The position numbers were made by a program, and so were the translations under genes. The notes below the pieces were generated by a model. That model did not search any database, was not told where the DNA came from, and was given only the letters and a program-made list of their open reading frames with translations. Below are positions 45,882-56,241 of a stretch of DNA of 64,000 nucleotides, one piece after another; position 1 is the first letter of the stretch; every line of letters begins with the position of its first letter. Where the stretch lies: contig WBVU01000009.1 of NCBI GenBank assembly GCA_009192285.1, positions 496,001-560,000 on the forward strand, read 5' to 3'. Source of the DNA: Morchella semilibera. Taxonomy: Eukaryota; Ascomycota; Pezizomycetes; Pezizales; Morchellaceae.

Positions 45882-47750
45882 TCATGGGGTGCAACGGCCA
45901 GTCCACCGGGGATAGAGCGAACAGTCACGAACAGTGTAACGATCACACATCCAGGCGAGGAATCTCTCAAGCCCAAGCCCGTAACCACCATGAGGGGTTG
46001 TCCCGTATCTGCCAATTGGGATTAGTTTTGCACTAACGAAAACGATATCAGTGAGAACTTACTTTCTCTGGTCGGTAAACCAGTAGTATGGGTCGGGTGA
46101 AATCCCTTCTCTAGCATATCCCGCCAACAATTCTTCCATTCCATCCATCCTCATACTTCCACCAACAATCTCGCCGACACCTGGCATAAGACAGTCAACA
46201 CTCTCGGTAACCCTCGGGTCTTCGGGGTCCTTCTTCATATAGAAAGCCTTGATTTCAACAGGGAACTTTGTCAAAAAGATTGGCAAGTTGATCTCATCTG
46301 TCATCCTCCTCTCTGCAGCCTCGGCGATATCATCACCAAACTCGTGGGGTTTACCCTCTTCGTTGGGGATATCGTGCTTCTTCAACCATTCAATAGCATC
46401 TGCGTAGGTCATGCGCAAGAAGGGGCGAGCAGGAGCCTTGAAGTTGGGGTTGAGCTCTTTGATGAGTCCAGATATAAGCGGATCTGCCAATGCATAGTTG
46501 ATAGTGCGACAGATTGTCTCCTCAAGGTTGCTAAGGAGGTCATCAAAGCTGATAAAGGCAAGTTCCGCCTCGATGTGAGTGTATTCTGACAAGTGACGAC
46601 GGGTCAATGATTTTTCGGCGCGGAAGGACTCCTGGATACAGAAGACATCTCCGAGTGAGGGAAGGCAAGTCTCGAGGTACAATTGTGAGGACTGAGTCAG
46701 GTATGCCTTTTCGCCATAGTAGTTGAACTCGAAGAGAGTGCTTCCACCCTCAACCTGTGTCTGCACCATACAAGGCGGGGTCACCTCGAGCATGCCAAGG
46801 TCCTCGTAGGTCTTCCGGAACGCCCTCAAAACGCCTGCTCGGACTTTCAATACCGCACTAGCTTGTTCTCCACGAATGACTAAGTGTCTGTTGTCATACT
46901 TGGTTTGAGGGTCTGCATCCTTGGCGACAATGTTGGTGATCGTCTCGTCGCCACCCGGAGCTTTCCCGACGATTTTGAAATAATCCGCGTGTAGCTCATG
47001 GCCGTCGGGTGCGTGTGAACCTTCCGGGACGGGGGATATGACACCATAAATAGTGATTGTTGATTCAACCGTTAATGTCAATGCATCATATGTCTTAGTC
47101 AGGTTATCGGCCAGAATACATTGGAGGTATCCAGTCCCATCGCGCAAAGTGATAAAAATCAGTTTGCTTTGCTGTCTCAATCTATGGACCCAACCAGAAA
47201 CCTTCACTCTTTCTCCGCGGCTTGCAACACCGTTTCTGATTTTGATATTGACTGCCGCGGGTAGAGATGAGTCCTCGGTCAAAACAACCTTTTTTGCTTC
47301 TTCCAATGCTGCCTCCTTCGAAGCTTTGGCCTCAGCTTCCTTTGCGTTGATCTCAGCTTGTTTGGCAGCTTTTTTCAGGTTGGCAGCATGGATATTGGCG
47401 ACCTTTTTCATAGCAGCCTTAGCGGCAGGCTTGTATTCATTGCGCGTCTCGTCGTCGGGTCCTGACTCTGACTTACGGACTTGGAATTTGGCATCTGGGT
47501 GGGACTTATAGGTGTGTGTTAGGGCGCCAATAAGGGATTTGAATGGCCGGTCTGGAGTACCGGGAGTATCGGCAGAATCGATACCGGTATCCTCATCAAC
47601 ATAAACTATAAAATATGATATCAGTGTCAAATTATGAAAATAATAAAACATGCAAAAATGAGTCACGGGGAATCACTGACTAGAAGCTGTGGATTCTGAG
47701 ACCGTGAGTTCCGCCGCAGCGTTAACTAACTTCTTTGCCTCTTCGGCCAT
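45882..47750 (-). CDS. DED81: cytosolic asparaginyl-tRNA synthetase
   Basis: Charges tRNA-Asn with asparagine (class IIb synthetase). Three exons: 47681-47750, 46063-47605 and 45882-46008, giving 579 residues. The N-terminal extension has a Lys/Ala/Glu-rich coiled-coil stretch ([20 protein letters not shown]). The OB-fold anticodon-binding domain follows ([20 protein letters not shown]). Class II motif 2 is [21 protein letters not shown]; motif 3 is [13 protein letters not shown] in the last exon. The ending [15 protein letters not shown] is typical for AsnRS and separates it from AspRS. The long ORF ending at 46059 runs a few codons into the last intron and would miss motif 3. The gene is divergent from NOG1 with 570 bases between start codons. 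Confidence 0.96.
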
Positions 47751-48320
47751 TTTTATGAGAGATTATAGTACTTGTGGGGGAGTTGCTATCGTAAAGGGGA
47801 TGATGATTGGAGATGACAGATGAGAGTGTTTCGACTTATGAGGAATAATTTGGGTGGAGGGGCTAGCTGCCAAGACCACGAGCGTAAACAAAGTAAATAG
47901 CATGCCCCGCGCCCCGCCTTAGATAACGGTTACCCGGTCCGCTTTTAATTGCAGGCTAATTACATACATGTACTTTAAAAGCCATGCCAAAATAAGCGCA
48001 ATCTCGAGCTGTAGAAAAGATAGGCTTTACCAATTGATAAGTGCATATTATTGAGGAAAGATAGGTATTTTAACGGGAGAAAATTAATTACTTTGGCGTA
48101 TTCTTATTTAGATTTACCAACTTTATAGAGTGCTCTTAATTCAGTTGAGGCACACGTTACCCTATCTTCACTAAAACTGTAAGGGTTAGCTACTGCTGCT
48201 TAGTAATTCCCCCACAGTAACAAGACGAAAAAAAAAATCTTTTGGAATTTCGTTTCGCGACAATTCCAGTGCTGCGCCTTACACCAGTACGATAATCCGC
48301 AAACCCAGGAACAATAAACC
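47751..48320. other. shared divergent promoter region of AsnRS and NOG1
   Basis: The two start codons face away from each other across 570 bases. No ORF or repeat is supported; one TACATGTA at 47965. I could not pick out specific factor sites. Confidence 0.5.
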
Positions 48321-50391
48321 ATGCAGCTTGTAAGATTGAGGGACCTTTCATTTTAAGTACTCCAATTTCCATACCTTTCAGCTAATAGATGTGTTTTTCT
48401 TCAGACCTGGAAGTCAATCGCTACCGTACCTACCTCACAAGAGTTCCTGGACATTGTCTTGTCCAGGACTCAGAGGAGGTTGCCTACTCAGATCCGTGCC
48501 GGTTTTGCCATCAGCCGTATCAGAGGTGAGTTTAACCTCTGCGCTCTCATATATCTCTTTACTGAGTGGGGGAACAGCCTTTTACCTTCGTAAGGTTAAG
48601 TTTACCGAGCAAACTTTTTCTGAAAAGCTTGGAGCAATCTTGGAGTCCTTTCCTAGGCTCCAAGATATTCATCCTTTCCACAGCGCTCTCATGAATACTC
48701 TTTATGATGCAGACCACTTCCGCATCGCTCTCGGTCAGCTTTCGACTGCCAAGCACTTGATTGAGCAGGTTGCTCGTGATTACGTTCGTTTAATTAAGTA
48801 TGCCCAGTCGCTCTTCCAGTGCAAGCAGTTAAAGCGTGCTGCGCTCGGTCGTATGGCAACCATTACCCGCCGCCTCAAAGGATCCCTTGAATACCTCGAG
48901 CAGGTCCGACAGCATCTTGGCCGTCTCCCTTCCATTGATCCTAATACCCGAACTCTGCTCATTTGTGGATATCCCAACGTTGGAAAGTCTTCATTTTTGA
49001 AATCAGTCACCAGGGCCGATGTCGATGTCCAGCCTTATGCATTCACTACTAAATCTCTTTACGTTGGGCATTTTGACTACAAGTACCTTCGTTTCCAGGC
49101 AATTGACACTCCTGGTATTCTTGACCATCCGCTTGAGGAGATGAACACAATTGAAATGCAGTCAATCACTGCTATTGCGCATCTGCGCTCCGCTGTTCTC
49201 TACTTTGTAGATCTGTCTGAACAATGTGGATACACTGTCGAGGCTCAAGTTCAACTCTTCCACTCAATTAAACCTCTCTTCGCCAACAAGATTGTCTTCC
49301 TCGTCGTCAACAAGATTGATGTTACCCGCCCTGAAGACCTTGAGCCCAGCCGGTTGACCCTCCTCGAGACAATAACTAAATCCGGAGAAGTTGAAATGCT
49401 TAGACTCTCTTGCCACACTGAAGAAGGGGTAATGGAAGTTCGCAACCAGGCTTGCGAGCGACTCCTTGCTGTCCGTGTTGAGCAGAAACTCAAGAATGCC
49501 GCCAGCGGTGCCGCAGGAAAGGAGGTTACTGATATCCTTAACCGTATCCATGTTTCACGTCCTATTGGTGGCGTGGTGAGGGAGCCGTTTATCCCCGATG
49601 CAGTTCTCACAAAGAAAAAGTACGATAAAGACGATCCGAACAGACCCAAGCTCGAGCGCGATATCGAGGCCGAGGAAGGTGGCGCCGGTGTCTACAATGT
49701 CAATCTTAAGAAGAATTACATCCTCGAGAACCCAGACTGGAAATTTGACAAAATTCCTGAAATCTATGATGGACGTAATGTCTACGACTTTATCGATCCC
49801 GATATTGAGACAAAGCTTGCCGAGCTAGAGGCCGAAGAGGAACGTCTACAAGAATCCGGCTTTTATGACGAGGACGAGGATATCGAAGATGAGGAGGACG
49901 CCGAGATTCGTAGTAAGGCCGACTATATCCGTGAACAACGTACACTTATTCGCAACGCTGCTCGCTCTAAGAAGTCGCTCAAGAATCGCGCCATTATCCC
50001 CCGAACTAAGGGCCAAGGAAAGAAGCTTTCCGAAATGGAGGAACACATCGGCGGAAAGCTTGGTTTCGACACAAGTGCAATTGCCGCTCGTGCCCGATCA
50101 AAATCTCGTGGCCGCCGTGGTGGCGACGAGATGGAGATTGACGACGGCCCACAGGCAACTAAGGCGAGAAATATCGAGAGAGCGAAGTCTAGGGCTAGAA
50201 GCACAAACAGGAGAGAGGACGGTGTTACCAATGAGGGTGCTAGGAGCGCGGCCGAGAAGTTGATGAAGCTGAACCAGAAGAGAATGAACAGAATGGCCAG
50301 ACAGGGTGAATCTGATAGGCATACTACCGCCAGTATGCCCAAGTGGTTGGTTGCTGGAAAGAGAGGGATGGGGAAGACAGATCGGAGATAA
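48321..50391 (+). CDS. NOG1: nucleolar GTP-binding protein 1 (NOG1)
   Basis: GTPase needed for 60S ribosomal subunit maturation, inserted beside the nascent exit tunnel. I choose a 9-base first exon (48321-48329, Met-Gln-Leu), then 48405-48525 and 48578-50391; this yields [20 protein letters not shown], which matches the NOG1 N-terminus, whereas the unspliced ATG at 48391 does not. The product is about 647 residues. The N-terminal helical domain is followed by the G domain: GYPNVGKSS (G1, near residue 173), DTPGILDHP (G3) and NKIDV (G4). The NOG C-terminal domain and a Lys/Arg-rich tail with Asp/Glu clusters follow ([21 protein letters not shown]). The first exon is inferred and less certain than the rest. 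Confidence 0.95.
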
Positions 50392-50997
50392 TTGGAATGC
50401 TGAGGCGCAGGTTGGTCAGTCTATCTATTACATATAAAATAGGGATTTCTCTTTTCTTTTGTCTTTTTCTTCTACGGTTGCTTCTACGAGTACAGGTTAT
50501 GATTTTCTCTCTCTCTTTTTCTTTTCTTTGCGTTTCTGTTGGGAGGGATGCTTGTATGCTAGGAATTCTTAAAAGTAAAATAGGTTCTTAAAATCTATAT
50601 TATATGACACAAAGCTGTTTCAGTTAATTCGATATAGTTGATCATGTATTGTTCAGCTGCAGGTTGGATCGGTCGCGTTCCAAGCTCCCGGAAGTCTTTA
50701 AGAGCGGGCTTAATTACTACATGTGGTTCTTACTTAGTACTGAAACACGCCTATTCACCTCACCGCATTCTTGATAAACCCCCAAAAAAACAAATATGAG
50801 AACTCGCATAAACATCACGAGTGATATTTTATGATGGCATTTGAGGCTCTGCTTACTCAGCGTACCGAAACTTTTCTGGGTGTTGCTCTAAAACCTCCCC
50901 GCTACACCCCACACGACGCCCCTCTAAACACGGTATTATCAACACCACCAGTATCAACGCATCTGTCTAATACCTATACCCATCAGTTTACGCAGTC
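50392..50997. other. intergenic
   Basis: NOG1 3' UTR and CCT8 promoter; T-rich tracts near 50450-50530 and nothing else recognised. Confidence 0.5.
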
Positions 50998-52916
50998 ATG
51001 TCGCTGCAGATCCCATCCGCCCCTGGTAGTGGACTATTCAAGGCTGGTTACCAATCGTGAGTTCCCCCTGGTTCTTACTGCAGGGTTGAACTGACGGAGT
51101 TGTCGTTTTTAAAGATACGCGAGTGAAGATGGTGCTGTCATCCGAAATATCGATGCCTGCAGCACTATTGCTTCCACAGTTTTGACCTCCCTAGGACCTT
51201 TCGGTCGTAACAAAATTGTCATCAATCATCTACAGAAGATGATCCTCACATCGGACGCTGCTACTATTTTGCGAGAGTTGGAGGTTGTGCATCCGGCTGC
51301 GAAGCTGGTTGTTATGGCGAGTCAGCAGCAAGAGGCTGAGGTGAGGATTCATTCCGAGGGATGCTGTCTACAGTTGGCTAATGGGTTGTTTGGTAGATGG
51401 GAGATGCTACCAACTTGGTAATTGTGCTGGCGGGAGAAATGTTAAAAATGGCCGAGGGGTTGATTCGGATCGGCTTACATCCCTCTGAGATTGTCAATGG
51501 CTATGAGAAAGCTGGAGACTTTGCTTTGAAGGCTCTTGAAGGTAACAGAACTTACCATGCTCCTCCTATCTCTCTAACCTTTTACGTTTCCCAGAGCTCT
51601 CTGTCGACAAGATCGCCGACATTCGCTCGCAGGAAGAGCTCAGCAAAGCTATCAAGACTGTAATTTCTTCAAAACAATACGGCAACGAAGATCTCCTTGC
51701 ACCTCTCGTTGCTGAAGCTGTGCTTGCAGTACTTCCCAAGAACCCTGTAAACTTTAACGTCGACAACGTCCGTGTTGTCAAGATTATGGGCTCTTCTCTC
51801 CCTCAAAGTCGTGTCGTCAAAGGAATGGTTTTCCCAAGGTCACCGGAAGGTACCGTTAAGAAAGCTCTTAAGGCGAAGGTTGGTGTCTTCTCTTGCCCGA
51901 TTGATATCTCGCAAACGGAGACAAAGGGCACCGTCTTGCTCCACAACGCCAAGGAGATGCTTGATTTTACAAAAGGGGAGGAGAACTCTTTGGAAGCCAT
52001 TATCAAAGAAATACATGATTCTGGTGTAAGAGTTGTTGTATCTGGATCTACACTTGGCGAGCTGGCTCTGCATTACCTCAACCGCTACAACATTCTTGTT
52101 ATCAAAATTCTGAGCAAGTATGAACTGAGGCGGTTGTGCAGAGTTGTTGGCGCTACACCACTGGCAAGGTTGGGCGCGCCAATGCCCGACGAGATGGGAA
52201 AAATAGATGTTGTTGAGACTGAGGAGATTGGTGGGGACCGAGTCACAGTTTTCAGGCAAGGTTGGTTTCGCGCTTCTTATTTGATTTCGGACAGTTCTGA
52301 TCGTCAGCAGAGGATGAAACTACCAGAACAGCTACCATTGTTATCCGTGGTGCTACCCAGAACCATCTCGATGATGTTGAGAGAGCTGTCGACGACGGTG
52401 TTAATGTTGTCAAAGCTATCACCCGAGACCCTCGTCTCGTCCCTGGTGCTGGAGCGACTGAGATGCAGTTGATTGAGCGAATTGTTGCTTACGGCGAGAA
52501 AACACCCGGTATATTACAACACGCCATTAAGAAGTACGGCGAGGCATTCGAGGTTATTCCTCGTACCCTTGCGGAAAGCGCTGGGCTCGATGCCACAGAA
52601 GTTCTTAGTAGGCTGTATGCTGCTCACCATAAGAAAGACAACTGGAACACAGGTGTCGATATTGAGGTATTTATTCATTAATATTTTCACATAAAAGCGG
52701 ACAGCTAATATCCTTTGATTGCAGGATGAGAAGGGAACTGGACTGATTGATGCTAAAGAGAAGGGCATTTTGGACCTCCTCGTTGCCAAAAGTTGGGCAA
52801 TAAAATTGGCGACTGAAGCCGCGCGTACTGTACTCTCAGTCGACCAAATTATTGTGGCCAGGCAAGCTGGTGGGCCCAAGCCACCCGCACCTAACCCGAA
52901 CTGGGATGAGGACTAG
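50998..52916 (+). CDS. CCT8: chaperonin CCT/TRiC subunit theta
   Basis: One of eight subunits of the cytosolic chaperonin that folds actin, tubulin and other proteins. Six exons: 50998-51056, 51115-51340, 51397-51541, 51595-52260, 52311-52666 and 52725-52916 (547 residues, near the family length). The N-terminus MSLQIPSAPGSGLFKAGYQS with SEDGAVIRNIDAC identifies theta. The ATP-binding LGPFGRNKIVINHL, the GDATNLVIVLAGEML loop (GDxTx motif), the apical GVFSCPIDISQTETKGTV region and the catalytic AGAGATEMQL segment are present; theta is known to deviate from the consensus GDGTT, and here the loop reads GDATN. The tail is Pro-rich and ends NWDED. Confidence 0.97.
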
Positions 52917-53175
52917 GTTTAGAGTAAATGGTAAATGTTCAAGGCTTTTCTAGAGCGGTTAAAAATGAGATTACGGATTTCGATACCAGTAACAAGCTTA
53001 TTATGAGTTTGTACAGTAGATAGGCCCAACTTTGAGTCAAAATTGACGTCAAGGGACTAGATTTAAGCAGCCTCGGATGATTGAATAATATTATTTCAAT
53101 TTAATTTTTACATAGCGTAGAGCAAAGTATTTACTTCTATTTCCATAAACTAGTTCGACATTGCCATTGCTTGCC

Positions 53176-53724
53176 CTACGCGGGATTCCATAGGTCGGCA
53201 TAAGTTCTTTCATGCCTAACCTGTGCCTCAACTTCGGCCTCTTTTTCGTTCCCGTTCTCATTCATTGATACTCGCGCTAAAAGTCTTTTCGCCCTTTCCA
53301 TTAACTCCGGAAAGTTTCTATCTTTCCCCACAGTCGTATCAACCTCCATTTCAATAGCATCCTCCATCGGTTCATCCTCCATGCAGTGGCCCCCATCCCT
53401 GCCGTTTGTCACTTCGAAATGATCACTCCCCTCCATTTGGGAGTCCTCGTTCTCAAATGCTCCACTTACTCCATGGAGGGACTGGATCTGCGACAGTAGC
53501 CTTGTTCCCCGAGCTTCACTGGGGTTTTGTGACTCCCGCACTTGGTCGATTTCATCGCTGAGCTTCTTGATACGTGCTAGCGAGCACTTGGCTTGTGCCA
53601 TTAGGGCATCGTAGCTTTTTTCTTCGGCGGCGATATCGGCTGCGAAGGTGTTTGAGGCGGGCTGAGCTTGGGAGCTTGGGGCCATTGAATTATGTGATGT
53701 GGATTGCGGAAAGGAGGAATTCAT
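53176..53724 (-). CDS. acidic protein of unknown function (182 aa)
   Basis: I do not recognise the family. The single intronless frame has a Ser/Gln/Pro-rich start, a likely coiled coil (about residues 33-65: EEKSYDALMAQAKCSLARIK and following), a Glu/Asp/Met-rich middle (MEDEPMEDAIEMEVD) and a second helical, charged stretch near the C-terminus (FPELMERAKRLLARV). The two helical parts resemble each other (YDALMAQAKCSLARI versus FPELMERAKRLLARV), hinting at an internal duplication. It converges with CCT8, with 259 bases between stops. No signal peptide or membrane segment. An intact frame and composition suggest a real gene. Confidence 0.6.
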   Translation of the reverse strand: MNSSFPQSTSHNSMAPSSQAQPASNTFAADIAAEEKSYDALMAQAKCSLARIKKLSDEIDQVRESQNPSEARGTRLLSQIQSLHGVSGAFENEDSQMEGSDHFEVTNGRDGGHCMEDEPMEDAIEMEVDTTVGKDRNFPELMERAKRLLARVSMNENGNEKEAEVEAQVRHERTYADLWNPA

Positions 53725-54977
53725 GGAGAACAGTCGGGGGAGAGGGGTATGTAAGCGAGAGAAAATCTGGAGCTGCTGAGAACTGAATTGAGGCAGGTGT
53801 GTTATACCCTATGTCAGGATCTCTTGAGGTTGTTGTTGAAGCTCTAGTGTGTCTTGTAGGTAGATCATCTGCTTCGCTGGCTGGGGAGTCTGTTCTCCGA
53901 TTGGATGATGTTGGTAGCCGTGCAGCAGTCAAACAACACGGAACACGGAATTGATACATTGATAAATGGAGACTTTAGAGTAAATTGATATGAGGCTTTC
54001 TCACAGGTTATTCAGATGGAGACTAGTATCGGGTTCTAGGCTCCACATCGCTTGGTAAGAAACTTCGAAAGAAACCGCTCGTGGCATCCTGTGGCTCGGT
54101 CAGTCATTGACCTATTAAACTACCAAGCCACTAGACACCTGTAACCTATACTAAACCTAGAGGTTATTGGTGTGATTGTGCGGTTAATGGGGTTTTAAAC
54201 TTGGGGAGTTATTATTGGTTTCGAGTGAGATGTGGTGATTAAATACTGGTGAGGTGATGACTCGATCAAACCATTTTTATCCAAACCTTCGAACGCACTC
54301 TAGAGGGGTTAATATGTAATTCCCGCCGATTTTAAAACTAAACAGGACATGTGTTATTGCGACTTCCAGGACGATTGTCAAAATTCTTTGCTCGTGAAAA
54401 ATATCAGGGCGTTTGCAACATAGATGTTGGATATGTTCCCATTTACGTGGTGCCCCACCAAACCCTACACCAACACTGGCGCAATGTCTAGGATGGCCAG
54501 ATTGGGAACTTGAATATTTTTTACCTCTGTCGGCCTCGGGGGCAACTGACAACTGACCAGGAAATCGCAATATTCTGTCTATTTTGTCTTCATATACGAT
54601 AACACACCGGCCAGCGCGGAATACTTCAGCTCCGCGGACACAGTTCAAGGCGAACATGAAGCTACTACACACAAGTATTACTGAAACCATCAGGGTTAGG
54701 GCTATACACCAGAACGCAGCACCCGGTAAAGCATGTCGCCAGATAGGTTTCTATGCGGTTCCACGCCGGCTTCGTTTGGTGTGACCTGGTAGTGGGATCG
54801 GCGTTATGGGAGTGTTCCACTACTGACGATTATTATTTCATATGGCCGTTGTCTACCCCACTTGACGGCTCCAACAACTCAACCCTATCATCACGTCTCT
54901 CGCTACACTAGCTAGATAAATTTACTACACAGACCACAAAAACAGTCTGGGAACGAGACTACACAACGACAACAACA
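53725..54977. other. intergenic
   Basis: No strongly supported gene; a weak ORF is listed separately. The last 150 bases should be the Dabb gene promoter. Confidence 0.4.
54277..54690 (-). CDS. weakly supported ORF with possible signal peptide
   Basis: A 137-codon frame starts MVSVILVCSSFMFALNCVRG, which would make an acceptable signal peptide, and has six more cysteines or so. I see no family resemblance and no conserved splice structure, and it could be chance. If expressed it would be a small secreted Cys-containing protein. Confidence 0.22.
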   Translation of the reverse strand: MVSVILVCSSFMFALNCVRGAEVFRAGRCVIVYEDKIDRILRFPGQLSVAPEADRGKKYSSSQSGHPRHCASVGVGFGGAPRKWEHIQHLCCKRPDIFHEQRILTIVLEVAITHVLFSFKIGGNYILTPLECVRRFG

Positions 54978-55451
54978 ATGACTATCTCCCACATCGTCAT
55001 GTTCAGATACCCAGATGGTACCTCTGAAGCTACCATTAAGAAGGTATGTGTCAGTTTCATGGGGCTGTGGGTGTATCATATTTTACTAATCAGCTGTGGA
55101 GTTTCATTGCGGTAGACTCTCGATGATGCAATCGCCCTGAAGTCCAATTGCCTTCATCCAAAGACTGGAAAGCCGTATATGCTATCTGCCAAGGCAGGGC
55201 GTGATAATTCTCCGGAGGGCCAACAGGTATCATCTCCATCTCATCTATCCCCTTTTGGTTGTATCATGGGTAACTGATCTGGTGGGAGATAGAATGGGTT
55301 CACGCATGTTTTCATAATGGAGTTTGAGAACGCCGAGGATAGGGATTATTATGTAGCGCAAGATCCGGTACATCAAGAGTATATAAAGGTGCTAGGGGCG
55401 CTGCCAATTGCAAGAGTATTGGTAATGGATTTTGAGCCCGGATGTTATTAA
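54978..55451 (+). CDS. stress-responsive alpha/beta-barrel (Dabb) domain protein
   Basis: Small dimeric ferredoxin-like protein of the Dabb family; members act in stress response or as aromatic polyketide/oxidoreductase-type enzymes, and no substrate can be assigned here. Three exons: 54978-55043, 55116-55226 and 55293-55451 (111 residues). Family marks are the opening strand ISHIVMFRYPDG, the helix SEATIKKTLDDAIALKSNC and the later GFTHVFIMEFENAEDRDYYV with the HQEYIKVLGAL segment. No targeting signal. A single Dabb domain with no fusion partner. Confidence 0.9.
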
Positions 55452-56066
55452 GAATAAGGTGGCTAGTGGGTAGCTAGTGAACGGGACTGGGTTTGTCCTA
55501 GACTCAATTGATCAAATTATTAGGCTATATATCATCATTAAGTTGTGTCCTGTCTTGAGATTTGGGGCTGAAACAACTGCCAAATCCTTATTCTGTTAAA
55601 CCCTAAAGTTTAGATAACCCTAGTGAGAGTCTAGAATTTACTTATTTGGCAATTTGCCTCTCAGTAGTCTCGTTCCCAGAACTAATCGGAATTTATTTGC
55701 AATACCGGATGGTTTAGACTAATATAAACAACCCCTCAGCTGAGCGCTAGCTATAGAGAGTTCGTTGCATTGCCACACAAGACGCTTTTACCAGATTGAC
55801 AGGAGCTAGGTGTGGCTGACTTGACAACATGTACCCGTGATTGAAATTATATCTACGACATCTCCGACGTCTTGTCTTGAAAACGGTCATTGCGTGACTA
55901 GAAGGTACGCAGTATCTCCGTGGTTTTCAACCCACAGCAACATTAGTATTTCGTATACATTTAGTAGTAGTACTCTATTACCTATCTGTCCGTAGATTTA
56001 TAACGACCTAATAAAAGAACTATATTACCCAGAGCTAGGAACTACATATAGGGGCTGCTCTTTTCT
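55452..56066. other. intergenic
   Basis: I see nothing coding here; the 3' end leads into the promoter of the repeat-protein gene. Confidence 0.45.
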
Positions 56067-56074
56067 ATATAAAC
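56067..56074 (+). promoter_or_regulatory. candidate TATA box
   Basis: TATATAAA lies 168-175 bases before the start codon of the pentapeptide-repeat gene. A 12-base C run (56223-56234) sits immediately before the ATG, an unusual leader. Confidence 0.5.
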
Positions 56075-56241
56075 GCCCACACTCAGAACACTACTGTACT
56101 AAAACACTATCTTCCCTACACACCATCCCTCACCACCAAAGAAACTACATTACATATCTCGTCGAGATAGATGCTTACTTTGGCTGCAAAAAAGCACACA
56201 CTCAGAACATCAAAGCATAACACCCCCCCCCCCCTTAAAAA

